A DNA stretch of 64,000 nucleotides from Rhodococcus pseudokoreensis (GCF_017068395.1 NZ_CP070619.1:6386001-6450000); one strand, 5' to 3'. Positions 31,439 to 46,704 are shown, counted from the stretch's first letter. Notes: generated by a model from the letters alone, not told the origin. Translations and numbers: made by a program.

Positions 31439-33559
31439 ATGGCCATGGCTGCGCCCGCGACACCTTCGCCCGTGAATCCACCTGCACGTCCTCAGCCGTC
31501 GAGTATCTTCATCGCCTCACCGGAGGGGGACACCGGAAAGTCCACCATCGCGCTGGGTGTCCTGCAGATGCTGTGTGCGTCGGCGGCGAGGGTGGGTGTG
31601 TTCCGTCCCATCGCTCGGTCGACGGAGGAGACCGATTACATCCTCGAATTGCTCCTCGAGCACACGACGGCCGACCTCGGGTACGACGAGTCGCTGGGGG
31701 TCACGTATGAGCATGTCCACGCCGACCCTGAGGGTGCGCTCAGCGAGATCGTCGCCCGGTATCACCAGGTGGCGGCGCAGTGCGATGCCGTGGTGGTGAT
31801 CGGCAGCGACTACACCGACGTGGCCAGCCCGAGCGAACTCGGCTACAACGCCAGGATCGCCGTGAACCTGGGTGCGCCGGTGCTGCTCGCCGTGAAGGGA
31901 GTCCGGCGCACCCCCGAGGAGGTGGCGCAACTCGCCCAACTCGCCATCGGTGAACTGACCGCCCACCACGCGCACCTGCTGGCCGTGGTCGCCAACCGAT
32001 GCAACCCCGACGAACTCGACGCCGTCACCGACGCGCTGGCGTCCACCGGTGTGCCCGCGTGGAGCCTGCCCGAGATCCCGCTGCTGGTCGCACCGACCAT
32101 GGCCGAGCTTCTCGAGTCGATCGACGGCAGCCTGTTCAGCGGCGACCCCGAGTTACTGCACCGCGAAGCGCTGCGGGTGCTGGTCGGCGGGATGACGGCC
32201 GAGCACATTCTCGAACGGCTGACGGAGGGCACGGTGGTGATCGCCCCGGCCGACCGGTCCGACGTGCTGCTGGCGATGGTGAATGCGCATGAGGCCGAGG
32301 GGTTCCCGTCGCTGGCCGGCATCATCATGAACGGTGGGCTGGTGCCGCACCCGGCGATCGCGAAGCTGATGGCCGGCCTGAGGCCGCGGTTGCCGATCCT
32401 CACCACCGACCTGGGCACGTTCGACACGGCCAGTGCGGCCGCGCAGACCCGTGGCCGGGTGGCGGTCGGCTCGCAGCGCAAGATCGACACCGCCCTGAGT
32501 GTCATGGAACTCCGGGTGGACGCGCCGACACTGCTGGAGCGGTTGAAGCTGCCCATCCCGTCGGTGGTGACTCCGCAGATGTTCGAGTACCAGCTGATCG
32601 ACCGCGCGCGCCGGGACCGCAAGCACGTCGTGCTCCCGGAGGGCGCCGATGACCGCATTCTGCGGGCGGCGGGGAGGCTGCTGCAACGGCAGGTGGCGCA
32701 GCTGACCATTCTCGGCGACGAGGTGCAGGTGCGTCGCCGCGCGGCGGAACTCGGTGTCGACCTCGCGGAAGCTCAGGTCCTCGACCCGCGGACGTCCGAA
32801 CATGCCGGTCCGTTCGCGGAGGAGTACGCGCGGCTCCGCGCCCACAAGGGCATGAGTGTGGACCGCGCCCGCGAGGTGATGACCGACATCTCGTATTTCG
32901 GAACCATGATGGTGCACTTGGGAATTGCGGACGGCATGGTCTCCGGCGCCGCGCACACCACGGCGCACACCATCCGGCCGTCGTTCGAGATCATCAAGAC
33001 GCAACCGGGTGTGTCGACCGTGTCGAGTGTGTTCCTGATGTGCCTGTCCGACCGGGTGCTCGCGTACGGCGACTGCGCGGTGGTGCCCGACCCCACGGCC
33101 GAACAGCTGGCCGACATCGCGATCTCCTCGGCGCAGACGTCGTCCCAGTTCGGCATCGATCCGCGCATCGCGATGCTGTCGTATTCGACCGGCGACTCCG
33201 GCAGCGGCGCGGACGTCGACAAGGTGCGTTCCGCGACCAAACTGGTCCGCGAGCGCAGGCCGGACCTGTTGGTGGAAGGCCCCATTCAGTACGACGCCGC
33301 CATCGAGCAGAGCGTGGCCGACAAGAAGATGCCCGGTTCGGAGGTGGCGGGCAAGGCGACGGTCTTCATCTTCCCCGACCTCAATACCGGCAACAACACG
33401 TACAAGGCGGTGCAGCGCAGTGCCGGTGCGATAGCGGTCGGGCCGGTGTTGCAGGGGCTCGCCAAACCCGTCAACGACCTGTCGCGAGGCGCGTTGGTCG
33501 AGGACATCGTGAACACCGTGGCCATCACGGCGATCCAGGCACAGGGAGCAGAGCAGTGA
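31439..33559 (+). CDS. pta: Phosphate acetyltransferase
   Basis: 706 aa long-form enzyme: an N-terminal CobB/DRTGG-type region (residues 1-370, P-loop-like EGDTGKST at about 29) and a C-terminal PTA_PTB catalytic domain (about 380-700, [31 protein letters not shown]). It converts acetyl-CoA and phosphate to acetyl phosphate. The start may be the ATG at 31439 or the one at 31445, two codons later. Its stop overlaps the ackA start (GTGA), so the two are co-translated as the acetate overflow and assimilation pathway. Confidence 0.96.
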   Translation: MAMAAPATPSPVNPPARPQPSSIFIASPEGDTGKSTIALGVLQMLCASAARVGVFRPIARSTEETDYILELLLEHTTADLGYDESLGVTYEHVHADPEGALSEIVARYHQVAAQCDAVVVIGSDYTDVASPSELGYNARIAVNLGAPVLLAVKGVRRTPEEVAQLAQLAIGELTAHHAHLLAVVANRCNPDELDAVTDALASTGVPAWSLPEIPLLVAPTMAELLESIDGSLFSGDPELLHREALRVLVGGMTAEHILERLTEGTVVIAPADRSDVLLAMVNAHEAEGFPSLAGIIMNGGLVPHPAIAKLMAGLRPRLPILTTDLGTFDTASAAAQTRGRVAVGSQRKIDTALSVMELRVDAPTLLERLKLPIPSVVTPQMFEYQLIDRARRDRKHVVLPEGADDRILRAAGRLLQRQVAQLTILGDEVQVRRRAAELGVDLAEAQVLDPRTSEHAGPFAEEYARLRAHKGMSVDRAREVMTDISYFGTMMVHLGIADGMVSGAAHTTAHTIRPSFEIIKTQPGVSTVSSVFLMCLSDRVLAYGDCAVVPDPTAEQLADIAISSAQTSSQFGIDPRIAMLSYSTGDSGSGADVDKVRSATKLVRERRPDLLVEGPIQYDAAIEQSVADKKMPGSEVAGKATVFIFPDLNTGNNTYKAVQRSAGAIAVGPVLQGLAKPVNDLSRGALVEDIVNTVAITAIQAQGAEQ

Positions 33560-34758
33560 GCGAAGGCAGCGAAGGTTCCGTCCTGGTGGTCAATTCCGGT
33601 TCGTCGTCGATCAAGTTCCAGCTGATCCACCCGGACACCGGGAAGTCGTCGGCGTCCGGGCTCATCGAGCGGATCGGGGAACCCGAGGGGCGCATCGTGT
33701 ACCACCACCGCACCGGGCTGGCGGAGCGTCACGTCCACATCGCCGACCACCGCGCGGGGTTGAAGATGGTGTCGGACATCGTCGCCGAGGTGGGTCGCCC
33801 GCTGAGGGAGGCGGGGATCGTCGCGGTCGGACACCGCATCGTCCACGGCGGCGACGTCTTCTACGAACCCACGATCGTCGATGACGCCGTGGTGCAGGCC
33901 ATATCGGACCTCTCGACCCTTGCGCCGCTGCACAATCCGGCGAACGTCATCGGTATCGAGGTGGCCCGGGAGGAGTTGCCGGACATCCCGCACGTCGCAG
34001 TGTTCGACACCGCGTTCTTCCACACCCTGCCTGCGGAGGCGTCGACGTATGCGATCGACCGGAACGTCGCGCAGGACCACGCCATCCGGCGGTACGGCTT
34101 CCACGGCACCTCGCATCAGTACGTGTCGGGGCGGGCGGCCGAGTTCCTCGGCCGGGACCTGTCGGAGCTGAATCAGATTGTGCTGCACCTCGGGAACGGC
34201 GCGTCGGCGTCCGCGATCCGCGGGGGACTGGCCGTCGACACGAGCATGGGCCTGACTCCGCTCGAGGGACTTGTCATGGGCACGCGGTCCGGCGACGTCG
34301 ATCCCGGAGTGATCCTGCACCTGCATCGCAGCGGCATGGGCGTCGATCAGATCGACGACTTGTTGAACCGCCATTCCGGACTCAAGGGGCTGTCCGGGGT
34401 CAACGACTTCCGGGCGCTGCTGGCACTCGTCGGCGAGGGCGACGAGGACGCGGCGCTGGCCTACGACGTGTACGTGCACCGGCTCCGCAAGTACATCGGC
34501 GCCTACCTGGTGGAACTGGGTGGCGTGGACGTCATCACGTTCACCGGGGGAGTCGGCGAGAACAACGTCGACATCCGCCGCGACAGTCTGGCGGGGCTGG
34601 GCCGGCTCGGCATCGTCGTCGACGACGACCGCAACCGCGCGGGTTCCCGGGACGCCCGCCGCATCTCGGCGGACGAGTCCGACGTCCAGGTGCTGGTCGT
34701 GCCGACCAACGAGGAGTTGGCGATCGCCCGTGCGGCGGTGCAACTGATCGGGGCCTGA
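33556..34758 (+). CDS. ackA: Acetate kinase
   Basis: 400 aa, ASKHA fold. It has the N-terminal phosphate motif [22 protein letters not shown], catalytic-region [30 protein letters not shown] and the C-terminal [11 protein letters not shown]. It makes ATP and acetate from acetyl phosphate, or the reverse. GTG start, overlapping pta by four bases. The stop is three bases from the stop of the convergent pknG; no separate hairpin terminator is visible between them. Confidence 0.96.
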   Translation: MSEGSEGSVLVVNSGSSSIKFQLIHPDTGKSSASGLIERIGEPEGRIVYHHRTGLAERHVHIADHRAGLKMVSDIVAEVGRPLREAGIVAVGHRIVHGGDVFYEPTIVDDAVVQAISDLSTLAPLHNPANVIGIEVAREELPDIPHVAVFDTAFFHTLPAEASTYAIDRNVAQDHAIRRYGFHGTSHQYVSGRAAEFLGRDLSELNQIVLHLGNGASASAIRGGLAVDTSMGLTPLEGLVMGTRSGDVDPGVILHLHRSGMGVDQIDDLLNRHSGLKGLSGVNDFRALLALVGEGDEDAALAYDVYVHRLRKYIGAYLVELGGVDVITFTGGVGENNVDIRRDSLAGLGRLGIVVDDDRNRAGSRDARRISADESDVQVLVVPTNEELAIARAAVQLIGA

Positions 34759-34761
34759 GCG

Positions 34762-38101
<3,340 letters not shown>

Positions 38102-38105
<4 letters not shown>

Positions 38106-39463
38106 TGGTATTCCCTCAACCGGGGCCACAATCCGATGATAATTCCGCAGAGCGCGACGAGTGTGAGGACGAGGGCGCCGGAGCCGAGTGCGGTCAGTAC
38201 CCGGGCCGCGGATTCGACGTTCGACCTCAGATGGTCGCGGGCGGTCCCGATGCCGTCGGTGAGCGCGTCGTCGACGGCATCGAACTGGGCCGCGGAATCC
38301 GCGGGTCCCGGCCCGATCGCGACCGTTGCCGCCGAGACGAAGTCGCCCTTCGCGAGAATCTCGTTCATGCGATCGTGCGCCGACGACCAGTTGTTCCAGG
38401 CCTCCTCGGCCCGCGCCACCTCGTCGTGGCCGACCGCGCGGTCGCCGTCGTGCGGGTAGCCCGACAGCAGGGTGTCGAGTTGACCGGACTTGTCCTCGAA
38501 GACGGCGTCGTAGTCGCCGTTCGAATCCCGGCGGACCAGTTTGAGTGTCTCCTCGGTGCGCGCCTGCTGCGCCAGGATGCGCGCCGCGGTCAACTCGTGC
38601 ATCGGGCGGGCACCCTGGGTCAGCGCGCGCTTCGTGTCGAGGGAGGAGACCACCCCGGCGACCAGCATCCACACCAGGAGGATCGCGGTGCACGACGACG
38701 CCAGGATCAACCCGAGATTGAACGTGCGCCTGCTGAGCCGCGCGAGGACGACCTGCGCGACGAGCAGCGCGACGAGCGCGACGAGGACCAGGATCAGCGC
38801 CGTCCACGGCGGACGGGAGTAGTCCCGCTGGATGTCCGCCACGTCCGCTTCCTGCCGGGCGTGCAACTCCTGGGCCTTCGGCAGCATGCTCGTCTGCATC
38901 AGCGCCGACGCCTCGCTGAGGTAGGCCGCGCCCACGGGATGACCGGTGCGGTTGTTGGCCCGCGCCGTCTCGACGAGACCGGAGTAGACGCTGAGGTCGG
39001 TGGAGATGGAGGCGAGCAGGCGCCTGCTGTCCACGTCGCCGGCGGCGAGCCCGCCGGACGCGTACACGAGGTCGGAGGAGGCAGTGCCGAGCGCCTGCGC
39101 GTACGTGTCCCGGAGTTCGGGGGGTTCGAGACCGCCGGAGATGAACGCCGTCGTCGCCGCGGCGTCCGCCACCGACAGGGCGCTGTAGAGGTTCTGCGCT
39201 GAGAACGACAGCGGTTCGGTCTCGGCGAGGACGCTGTCGAGGGTGGCCTCCCTGCTGTTCACCGACGACGCGGCCACGAGACCGGCGGTCAGGGTGAACA
39301 GCACCAGGAGCGTGCCGAGGGCGGTGAGCTTGGCTGGGGTTGACGCCAGGAATGCGCGAAGTTCCTTACGACGTGCGACGGCGGGGTCGACGTCGTCGTC
39401 CGCGGCGGCAGACAGGGCGCGGCTGCCGTGGGGTTCGATCGACGGCGCCTCACGCAGAACCAC
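38102..39463 (-). CDS. glnX: Transmembrane sensor protein GlnX
   Basis: 453 aa. Four membrane segments are visible: one near residue 45-65 (LTALGTLLVLFTLTAGLVAA), two in the middle (about 225-245 and 255-280) and one at the C terminus (about 420-445, LGSGALVLTLVALCGIIIGL). They flank two helical extracytoplasmic loops of the kind that meet GlnH. The GTG at 39463 is selected for GGGAGGGG six bases upstream; longer in-frame starts exist at 39484 and 39541. A TTATAT-like -10 lies on the minus strand around 39506. First gene of the pknG operon, divergent from mutT3. Confidence 0.88.
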
Positions 39464-39607
39464 CTCGCACCCCTCCCGTGTCACGGCCGCACCTTGTGGG
39501 GAGCATATAAGCAGGAGTCGGTGACTGGGGATATCGGGCACTTCCGGCAGAAACCGTTAGTGTGAGGGAACTGCAGGGAGACCCATCAGGTCGGACAGGG
39601 GTAGTCG

Positions 39608-40366
39608 ATGCGTGGTGACGGTGACGGCTGGGCGACCGGGCCGGACGGCAGTCGTCATTGGGGCAAGCACGGTGCGGCCGGGTTGTTGCTGCGTGCGCCG
39701 CTCCCGGACGAGACGCCGGCCGTGCTGCTACAGCACCGTGCGGCCTGGAGCCACCAGGGCGGGACGTGGGCGCTGCCCGGCGGTGCCCGGGACAGCCACG
39801 AGACCACCACCCACGCCGCGGTGCGCGAGGCGCACGAGGAAGCCGGCATCGAGAGCGCGGCGATCCGCGTCCGCACCGAGGTCGTCACCATGAAAGCCGC
39901 CAGCGGCTGGAGCTACACCACGGTGATCGCCGACGCCGAGCGCCCGCTGCCCACCGTCGCGAACGGTGAGAGCACCGAACTGCGCTGGGTGCGGGAAACG
40001 GACGTCGCCGGGCTGCCACTGCACCCCGGATTCGAAGCGGGGTGGCCGCAACTACGCACCACCGAGGTGCGACTGCTGCTCGACCGGCACGACGTCCTGG
40101 GGGAGCGCGGCGCGCCGGCGCAGCTGTCGAGGGCACTGCCCCGCACCGTGCACCTGCCGGACGGCACCTACGGGTGGCTGCCGCGGGTCGAGGTGCTCGA
40201 GGCACTGGACACGGTCGGTCGCCTCGCCGAACCGGCAGGTCACGGCACCACACTGGGAACGGTGACCGCGGTCGTCACCACCGACCCCCACCTGATCGAA
40301 CAGCTGCCCGCCACCGTCGTGATCCTGCCGCCCGCCACGGTGCACGACTGGCTCGCGCAGGCGTAA
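39608..40366 (+). CDS. mutT3: NUDIX hydrolase, MutT3-like
   Basis: 252 aa. The Nudix box is intact: GGARDSHETTTHAAVREAHEEAGI fits GX5EX7REUXEEXGU (shown here by positions 58-81). M. tuberculosis MutT3 removes oxidised guanine nucleotides. The protein carries a C-terminal extension (about 165-252) beyond the hydrolase fold with no motif I recognise. The stop abuts the stop of convergent thiE with no base between. Confidence 0.88.
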   Translation: MRGDGDGWATGPDGSRHWGKHGAAGLLLRAPLPDETPAVLLQHRAAWSHQGGTWALPGGARDSHETTTHAAVREAHEEAGIESAAIRVRTEVVTMKAASGWSYTTVIADAERPLPTVANGESTELRWVRETDVAGLPLHPGFEAGWPQLRTTEVRLLLDRHDVLGERGAPAQLSRALPRTVHLPDGTYGWLPRVEVLEALDTVGRLAEPAGHGTTLGTVTAVVTTDPHLIEQLPATVVILPPATVHDWLAQA

Positions 40367-41065
40367 CTACGCGTTCTGCTGCAGCAGGGCGGACAGTGAG
40401 CGCGCGGCGGCCTGCGGGTCGCGGGCCTCGGTGATGGCCCGCACGACGACGATGCGGTCGGCGCCCGCGGCGAGGATCTCCGGAACCCGGGACTCGTCGA
40501 TGCCGCCGATCGCGAACCACGGGCGGTTCGGTGCGGAGTCGGCGGTCGAGCGCACCAGGTCGATGCCCGACGCGGTCCGCCCGGGCTTGGTGGGCGTCGC
40601 CCACACCGGTCCGGTGCAGAAGTAGTCGACGCCGTCCTCGATCGCCGCGAGGCTGGCCTGTGCGCGGCTGTGCGTGGACCGGCCGATCAGGACGTCCGAA
40701 CCCACCACGGTCCGCGCGTAGGGGACGGGCAGGTCGCCCTGACCGAGGTGCAGGACGTCGGCGCCGGCGGCCAGCGCCATGTCGGCCCGGTCGTTGACGG
40801 CGAGCAGCGCCCCGTGCCGCCTGGCCGCGGCCGCGAGCACCGACAGTGCCGCCAGTTCGTCCCTGGCGTCCATCGTGCCGAACTTCTTCTCACCGGCCGA
40901 GCCCTTGTCGCGGAGCTGGATGATGTCGACGCCGCCGGACAGCGCGGCCTCGGCGAACTGCGCCAGGTCGCCCTTCTCGCGCCGAGCATCGGTGCACAGG
41001 TACAAACGTGCTGTTCCGAGGCGGCGCCGACGGTCCGTGAGGTTGCTGTGATGCGAGGTGGTCAC
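40367..41065 (-). CDS. thiE: Thiamine-phosphate synthase
   Basis: 232 aa TIM barrel joining the HMP-PP and thiazole phosphate halves into thiamine phosphate. Motifs: [52 protein letters not shown] at 41065 is chosen as closest to the usual N terminus; the frame is open up to 41101. It is divergent from thiO, and its upstream DNA is shared with the plus-strand TPP riboswitch; I see no TPP aptamer in the minus-strand orientation here. Confidence 0.93.
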   Translation of the reverse strand: MTTSHHSNLTDRRRRLGTARLYLCTDARREKGDLAQFAEAALSGGVDIIQLRDKGSAGEKKFGTMDARDELAALSVLAAAARRHGALLAVNDRADMALAAGADVLHLGQGDLPVPYARTVVGSDVLIGRSTHSRAQASLAAIEDGVDYFCTGPVWATPTKPGRTASGIDLVRSTADSAPNRPWFAIGGIDESRVPEILAAGADRIVVVRAITEARDPQAAARSLSALLQQNA

Positions 41066-41097
41066 GGCATGACGGTAGCCTCTACGGTGAAAGTGCA

Positions 41098-41187
41098 ACA
41101 CGGGAGTCCCGGGGAACGTGGGGCTGAGAGGGGCTCACGCCGAGCCCGACCGTCATACCTGACCCGGATCATGCCGGCGCAGGAAGT
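41098..41187 (+). ncRNA. TPP riboswitch (THI element) of thiO-thiS-thiG
   Basis: The conserved aptamer parts are in order: an acgggagtcccgg stem region, ggctgagagg, then acctgacccggatcatgcc and ggcgcaggaagtg. The ribosome binding site AGGTGGAG lies just downstream, before the thiO ATG at 41201, so control is probably at translation start. TPP binding should switch off thiOSG. Confidence 0.93.
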
Positions 41188-41200
41188 GAGGTGGAGTTCA

Positions 41201-42268
41201 ATGGCGAGATCGGTATCCGTCGTCGGAGGCGGAGTGATCGGCCTGTCGATTGCGTGGCGAGCAGCCCGCAACGGCTGGTCGGTGAAGCTGTACGACCCGT
41301 CGATCGGTTCGGGAGCGTCCTGGGTGGCGGGCGGCATGCTCGCCCCGTTGTCCGAGGGCTGGCCCGGTGAGGAGAGCGTCCTCGAACTGGGGAGCGCGTC
41401 GCTCGACCGGTGGCCCGAGTTCGGGAAGGAACTGGAGGCCGGGGCCGGCGTCGACCTGTTCACGTCGGAGAGTTCGCTCACCGTCGCGCTGGACGGCGCC
41501 GACGCCGAAGACCTCCGGACCATCGCCGAGTGGGTGGGGGCGCAGGGCCGGGATCTGCAGATCCTGAATCGCGCCGAAGTCCGCGCGCTCGAGCCGATGC
41601 TGGGTCGCGGAGTCCGGTTGGGGCTCTTGGCCGTCGACGAACTGGCCGTCGACAACAGGCTGCTCCTGCAGGCGTTGCAGAAGTGCGCCGTCGACGCCGG
41701 GGTGGAGCTGATCGGTGAGGCCGTGCGCAGTCTCGACGGCCTCGGCACGGACCAGATCGTCGTCACCGCGGGCGTCGCGTCACCGGCACTGTGGCCGGGA
41801 CTTCCGGTGCGCCCGGTGAAGGGCGAGATCCTGCGGTTGCGGGCCCGTCCCGGGGTGACACCCGCGCCGGGCCGGACCATCCGCGGCAGCGTCCACGGCA
41901 GGCCCGCGTACCTGGTGCCGCGTGCCGACGGCATCGTCGTCGGCGCCACCCAGTACGAATCGGGCAACGACACGCAGGTCACGGTGGCCGGTGTGCGGGA
42001 TCTGATCGCGGATGCGGAGGCTTTGATGCCCGCCATCGGCGAGTACGAACTGCGGGAGATCTCGGCGGGTCTGCGTCCGATGACCCCGGACAACCTGCCG
42101 CTGATCGGCCGGGTGTCCGATCGGGTCGTGGTGGCGACGGGACACGGCCGCAACGGCATTCTGCTCACCCCGGTGACCGCCGACGCGACGGTGGCATTGT
42201 TGGAGGGCTCGGCACTGGTCGAGGCGAAGGCCGCCGACCCCGAACGGTTCGAGAAAGTAGCGAGGTAG
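41201..42268 (+). CDS. thiO: Glycine oxidase ThiO
   Basis: 355 aa flavoprotein of the DAO family: FAD-binding VVGGGVIGLSIAWRA at the N terminus, GSGASWVAGGMLAP, and near the C terminus GLRPMTPDNLPLIGR and GHGRNGILLTP. It oxidises glycine to the imine needed by ThiG for the thiazole ring. Start chosen by AGGTGGAG upstream. Followed two bases later by thiS; under the TPP riboswitch at 41098-41187. Confidence 0.95.
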   Translation: MARSVSVVGGGVIGLSIAWRAARNGWSVKLYDPSIGSGASWVAGGMLAPLSEGWPGEESVLELGSASLDRWPEFGKELEAGAGVDLFTSESSLTVALDGADAEDLRTIAEWVGAQGRDLQILNRAEVRALEPMLGRGVRLGLLAVDELAVDNRLLLQALQKCAVDAGVELIGEAVRSLDGLGTDQIVVTAGVASPALWPGLPVRPVKGEILRLRARPGVTPAPGRTIRGSVHGRPAYLVPRADGIVVGATQYESGNDTQVTVAGVRDLIADAEALMPAIGEYELREISAGLRPMTPDNLPLIGRVSDRVVVATGHGRNGILLTPVTADATVALLEGSALVEAKAADPERFEKVAR

Positions 42269-42270
42269 AG

Positions 42271-43255
<985 letters not shown>

Positions 43256-43320
43256 ATCTCGGGGTCGCGTCGGGGTCTGGTTCAGGGTCCGACCGGTACC
43301 AGGGGACGAGTCGGGAGTAG

Positions 43321-43350
43321 ACCTGCGGCCGATGCGCGCCGGCCGCAGGT
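43321..43350 (+). terminator. GC-rich hairpin after thiG
   Basis: Perfect 11-bp stem acctgcggccg (43321-43331) and its complement (43340-43350) with an eight-base loop. It lies between thiG and the ABC ATPase gene and ends 18 bases before that ATG, so it may terminate the thi operon; there is no T-run. Confidence 0.55.
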
Positions 43351-43368
43351 TCCGGCATCCTTCTCATC

Positions 43369-44310
43369 ATGATTGAAGTGAGGGGACTGACAAAGACCTT
43401 CGGTGCGACGAAGGCGGTGGACAACCTGACGTTCAACGTGAAGCCGGGTATGGTCACCGGCTTCCTCGGCCCGAACGGTGCAGGCAAATCGACGACGATG
43501 CGCATGATCCTCGGGCTGGACCGCCCCACGGCGGGCAGCGCGCTGATCGACGGCAAACCGTACAGCGACCTGGTGCAGCCGCTGCGGACGGTGGGGGCCC
43601 TGCTCGACGCGAAATGGGTGCACCCCAACCGCTCGGCCCGCGCCCACCTGCAGTGGATGGCGGCGTCCAACTCGCTGCCGAAGAGCCGCGTCGACGAGGT
43701 GCTGCACCTCGTCGGGCTCACCGAGGTGGCGGGGAAGAAGGCCGGCGGGTTCTCGCTCGGCATGTCCCAGCGACTGGGCCTGGCCGCCACCCTGCTCGGC
43801 GACCCGAAGGTGCTGCTGTTCGACGAGCCGGTGAACGGGCTCGACCCGGAGGGCATCGTCTGGATCCGGAAGTTCATGCAGCGCCTCGCCGCCGAGGGCC
43901 GCACCGTGCTGGTGTCGAGCCACCTGCTGTCCGAGATGGCGCTCACCGCAGAACATCTGGTGGTCATCGGCCGCGGCCGGCTGATCGCCGACACCACCGT
44001 GTCCGAGTTCGTCAGCAAGTCCTCGGAATCGACGGTGCGCGTGCGGAGCCCACAGTTGGACGCGCTGCGCAGCGCGCTCACGTCCAACGGGCTCACCGTG
44101 CGCGAGGACGGATCCGACGGGCAGCAGGCGCTCGTCGTGGTGGATTCGTCGACGGACGTCGTCGGCGGGATCGCCGGTTCGCAGGGCATCGTCCTGCACG
44201 AGTTGGCATCTCAGCGCGGATCGCTGGAAGACGCCTTCATGAAGTTGACCGGAGACGACGTGCAGTACCACGCAGAGGGCGTCGAAGATGTGATGAGGGG
44301 TGCACTGTAA
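43369..44310 (+). CDS. ABC-2-type transporter ATP-binding protein
   Basis: 313 aa. Walker A GPNGAGKST (about 36-44), signature FSLGMSQR, Walker B VLLFDEPVNGLD and the switch His in VLVSSHLLSE. The C-terminal 100 residues form the regulatory extension common in DrrA/CcmA-like exporters. The stop overlaps the start of the permease gene by one base, so the pair forms one exporter. The substrate is unknown; relatives move antibiotics, lipids or act in resistance. Confidence 0.92.
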   Translation: MIEVRGLTKTFGATKAVDNLTFNVKPGMVTGFLGPNGAGKSTTMRMILGLDRPTAGSALIDGKPYSDLVQPLRTVGALLDAKWVHPNRSARAHLQWMAASNSLPKSRVDEVLHLVGLTEVAGKKAGGFSLGMSQRLGLAATLLGDPKVLLFDEPVNGLDPEGIVWIRKFMQRLAAEGRTVLVSSHLLSEMALTAEHLVVIGRGRLIADTTVSEFVSKSSESTVRVRSPQLDALRSALTSNGLTVREDGSDGQQALVVVDSSTDVVGGIAGSQGIVLHELASQRGSLEDAFMKLTGDDVQYHAEGVEDVMRGAL

Positions 44311-45104
44311 TGGCTGTTCTCAATGCCGAACGGATCAAGATCACGTCGACGAGGTCGCCGTGGTGGTGCACGGTCATCATCATCGTGCTGGGACTCGGCC
44401 TCGCCGCAGTCATCGGGCTCAGCGCGAAGGCCAGCATCAACTCCTTCAACAACCAGATCGCGGACGGTAGGCAACCCGATTTCGATCCGTTCCTGCCGCA
44501 GATGGCGGACGCCGTGGGCGGTGTGTCCGGATTCGGCGTGCTGGTCCTGATGATCCTCGCCGCGCTCGCCGTGACCAGCGAATACCGGTTCGGGGTCATC
44601 CGCACCACGTTCCAGGCCATCCCGAACCGGGCGTCCGTCCTGATCGCGAAGGCAGGCCTGATCGGCGCGTTCGGCGCCGTGCTGACGTTCGTCCTCACGT
44701 TCGGCGCGTACGCCATCGCGAAGGCGACGGCAGGCGACGAGGCGGGAGCGGCACTCACCCTGACCGGTGCGGACGCGTGGCGGTCGATCTACGGCGTCCC
44801 GATCTACGCGTTCCTGTGCGTGGTTCTCGCCGTCGGAGTCGGCACCCTGCTGCGTCAGTCCGCGGGCGCGATCGCCCTGCTGCTGCTGTGGCCGCTGCTG
44901 ATCGAGAGCCTGTTCAACCTGTTCGGCTCGTTCGGCCAGAAGATCATGCCGTTCCTGCCGTTCCTCAACGCCAACAATTTCCTGGGGGCGCCGCAGGGAG
45001 TCGATTTCCACTGGGGCCCGTGGGGCAGCCTCGTGTACTTTGCGGTGTTCGTGTTCGTGATCTTCGGGGCCGGACTGGTGGTCGTCAACAAGCGCGACGC
45101 CTGA
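44310..45104 (+). CDS. ABC-2-type transporter permease
   Basis: 264 aa with six predicted membrane segments, near residues 20-40, 75-95, 117-140, 165-185, 190-210 and 235-258. The first is followed by a long external loop (about 42-70). The pattern of an early loop, EYRFGVIRTTFQ and a C-terminal VVVNKRDA fits ABC-2 permeases. It shares one base with the ATPase gene upstream. A hairpin at 45186-45226 follows. Confidence 0.88.
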   Translation: MAVLNAERIKITSTRSPWWCTVIIIVLGLGLAAVIGLSAKASINSFNNQIADGRQPDFDPFLPQMADAVGGVSGFGVLVLMILAALAVTSEYRFGVIRTTFQAIPNRASVLIAKAGLIGAFGAVLTFVLTFGAYAIAKATAGDEAGAALTLTGADAWRSIYGVPIYAFLCVVLAVGVGTLLRQSAGAIALLLLWPLLIESLFNLFGSFGQKIMPFLPFLNANNFLGAPQGVDFHWGPWGSLVYFAVFVFVIFGAGLVVVNKRDA

Positions 45105-45185
45105 CACCCGATACAGTGTTCTCGCCCTGCTTCTCCGCCAGGTGATCGTCGGGAGACCTGGCTGAGGGTGACGGTGGGGCGGGAG

Positions 45186-45226
45186 CCTGTGGGCCGGTGC
45201 GAAATCCATTCGCGCCGGCCCACAGG
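45186..45226. terminator. Long hairpin between the ABC operon and lpqL
   Basis: 18-bp stem with one G-T wobble (left 45186-45203, right 45209-45226) and a five-base loop. It sits 82 bases after the permease stop and ends 24 bases before the lpqL ATG, so it likely ends the ABC transcript; the lpqL promoter would then overlap it. Confidence 0.75.
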
Positions 45227-45249
45227 TGCTTCTGCGTTAGGCTCCCGAC

Positions 45250-46704
45250 ATGCGACTACGGGGAGTTTTCACAGTCGGAGTGGCCGGTGCGATGGTCCTG
45301 GCCGGGTGTTCGTCGACGAGTGAACCCGATTCGCCGCCGGTCGACGCGAGCGCTCTCGCGGCCTCGGTCACCGAGAGTGGTGTGGTGGGGCACCTCGAGC
45401 AACTGCAGACGATCGCCGAGAGCAACGACGGCAACCGCGCGGCCGGAACCTCCGGCTACGACGCGAGCGTCGACTACGTCGCACAGACATTGGAAGACAA
45501 GGGCTTCGACGTCCAGACCCCGGAATTCGAATTCCACAAGTTCGACGTGAACACGGAGGCCCTGCGGTCCGGCGACCGTGACTTCGACGTCCGGGCGCTG
45601 TCGTATTCGCCGTCCACCGGTCCGCAGGGGCTCACCGCCCGCCTGGTGCCCGCTCGCAAGGACGACAGTCCGGGGTGCGAGGTCACCGATTACGACGGCC
45701 TCGACGTGACGGGGGCGATCGTCCTCGTGAACCGGGGGGTGTGTCCGTTCGCGGCCAAGCAGCAGGTGGCGTCCGAGCGCGGCGCCGCAGGCGTGATCGT
45801 CGTCAACAACGAGGACGGACCGATGAGCGGCGGCACCCTCGGCGACCCGGACGTGGGCAAGGTCCCCACGGGCGGGGTGAGCAAGGCGGACGGCGCCGCG
45901 CTCGAACAGGCGGGGGGCGACGTCACGCTCACGCTCGACACCACCACCGAGTCGAGCACCGCGCGCAACGTCATCGCGCAGACGAAGACCGGCTCGACGG
46001 ACGACGTCGTGATGGTCGGTGCCCACCTGGACAGCGTCCCCGACGGCCCCGGCATCAACGACAACGGCACCGGCGTCGCCGCGACCCTCGAAACGGCTGT
46101 GCAACTCGGCGGTTCGCCCGACGTCGACAACGCCGTGCGCTTCGCGTTCTGGGGCGCCGAGGAATTGGGTCTGCTCGGGTCGGAGGCCTATGTCGACAGC
46201 CTCAGCGAGGAGCAGCGGAACGACATCGCGCTGTACCTGAACTTCGACATGCTCGGTTCCGAGAACGCCGGCTACCTGGCCTACGACGGCGACAACTCCG
46301 ACAACGTCGGCGAGGGCCCCGGACCCGAGGGTTCCGCGGGCATCGAGCGCACGTTCACCGAGTTCCTCCAGGGCAACGGCGTCGCCGCGGACGGCACGGA
46401 CTTCGACGGCCGCTCCGACTACGGCCCGTTCATCGAGCACGGCATCCCGTCGGGCGGGGTATTCAGCGGCGCCGACGAGACGAAGACCCCCGAGCAGGCG
46501 CAGAAGTGGGGTGGCACCCCGGGTGTCGTGTACGACAAGAACTACCACAGCGCGACCGATACCCTCGAGAACGTGGACCGGGCCGCGCTCGCCAAGAATG
46601 CCGCCGCGGTCGCGTATGCCGTCGGGGTGTACGCGGAGTCGCTCACGGGGCCGAACGGAGTCCCCATCGGTGCGGACCGGGAGAAGGCGCGGGCCACCGA
46701 GTGA
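45250..46704 (+). CDS. lpqL: Lipoprotein M28 aminopeptidase, LpqL-like
   Basis: 484 aa. Lipobox LAGC (Cys20) marks a membrane-anchored exported protein. A protease-associated (PA) domain lies at about 130-240 (VLVNRGVCPFAAKQ) and a peptidase family M28 domain at about 245-465. Zinc ligands visible by motif: GAHLDSV, GINDNGTG, GAEELGLLG, LNFDMLG and NYHSATD. It trims N-terminal residues from peptides outside the membrane. In M. tuberculosis lpqL also follows the thiOSG genes. Confidence 0.92.
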   Translation: MRLRGVFTVGVAGAMVLAGCSSTSEPDSPPVDASALAASVTESGVVGHLEQLQTIAESNDGNRAAGTSGYDASVDYVAQTLEDKGFDVQTPEFEFHKFDVNTEALRSGDRDFDVRALSYSPSTGPQGLTARLVPARKDDSPGCEVTDYDGLDVTGAIVLVNRGVCPFAAKQQVASERGAAGVIVVNNEDGPMSGGTLGDPDVGKVPTGGVSKADGAALEQAGGDVTLTLDTTTESSTARNVIAQTKTGSTDDVVMVGAHLDSVPDGPGINDNGTGVAATLETAVQLGGSPDVDNAVRFAFWGAEELGLLGSEAYVDSLSEEQRNDIALYLNFDMLGSENAGYLAYDGDNSDNVGEGPGPEGSAGIERTFTEFLQGNGVAADGTDFDGRSDYGPFIEHGIPSGGVFSGADETKTPEQAQKWGGTPGVVYDKNYHSATDTLENVDRAALAKNAAAVAYAVGVYAESLTGPNGVPIGADREKARATE

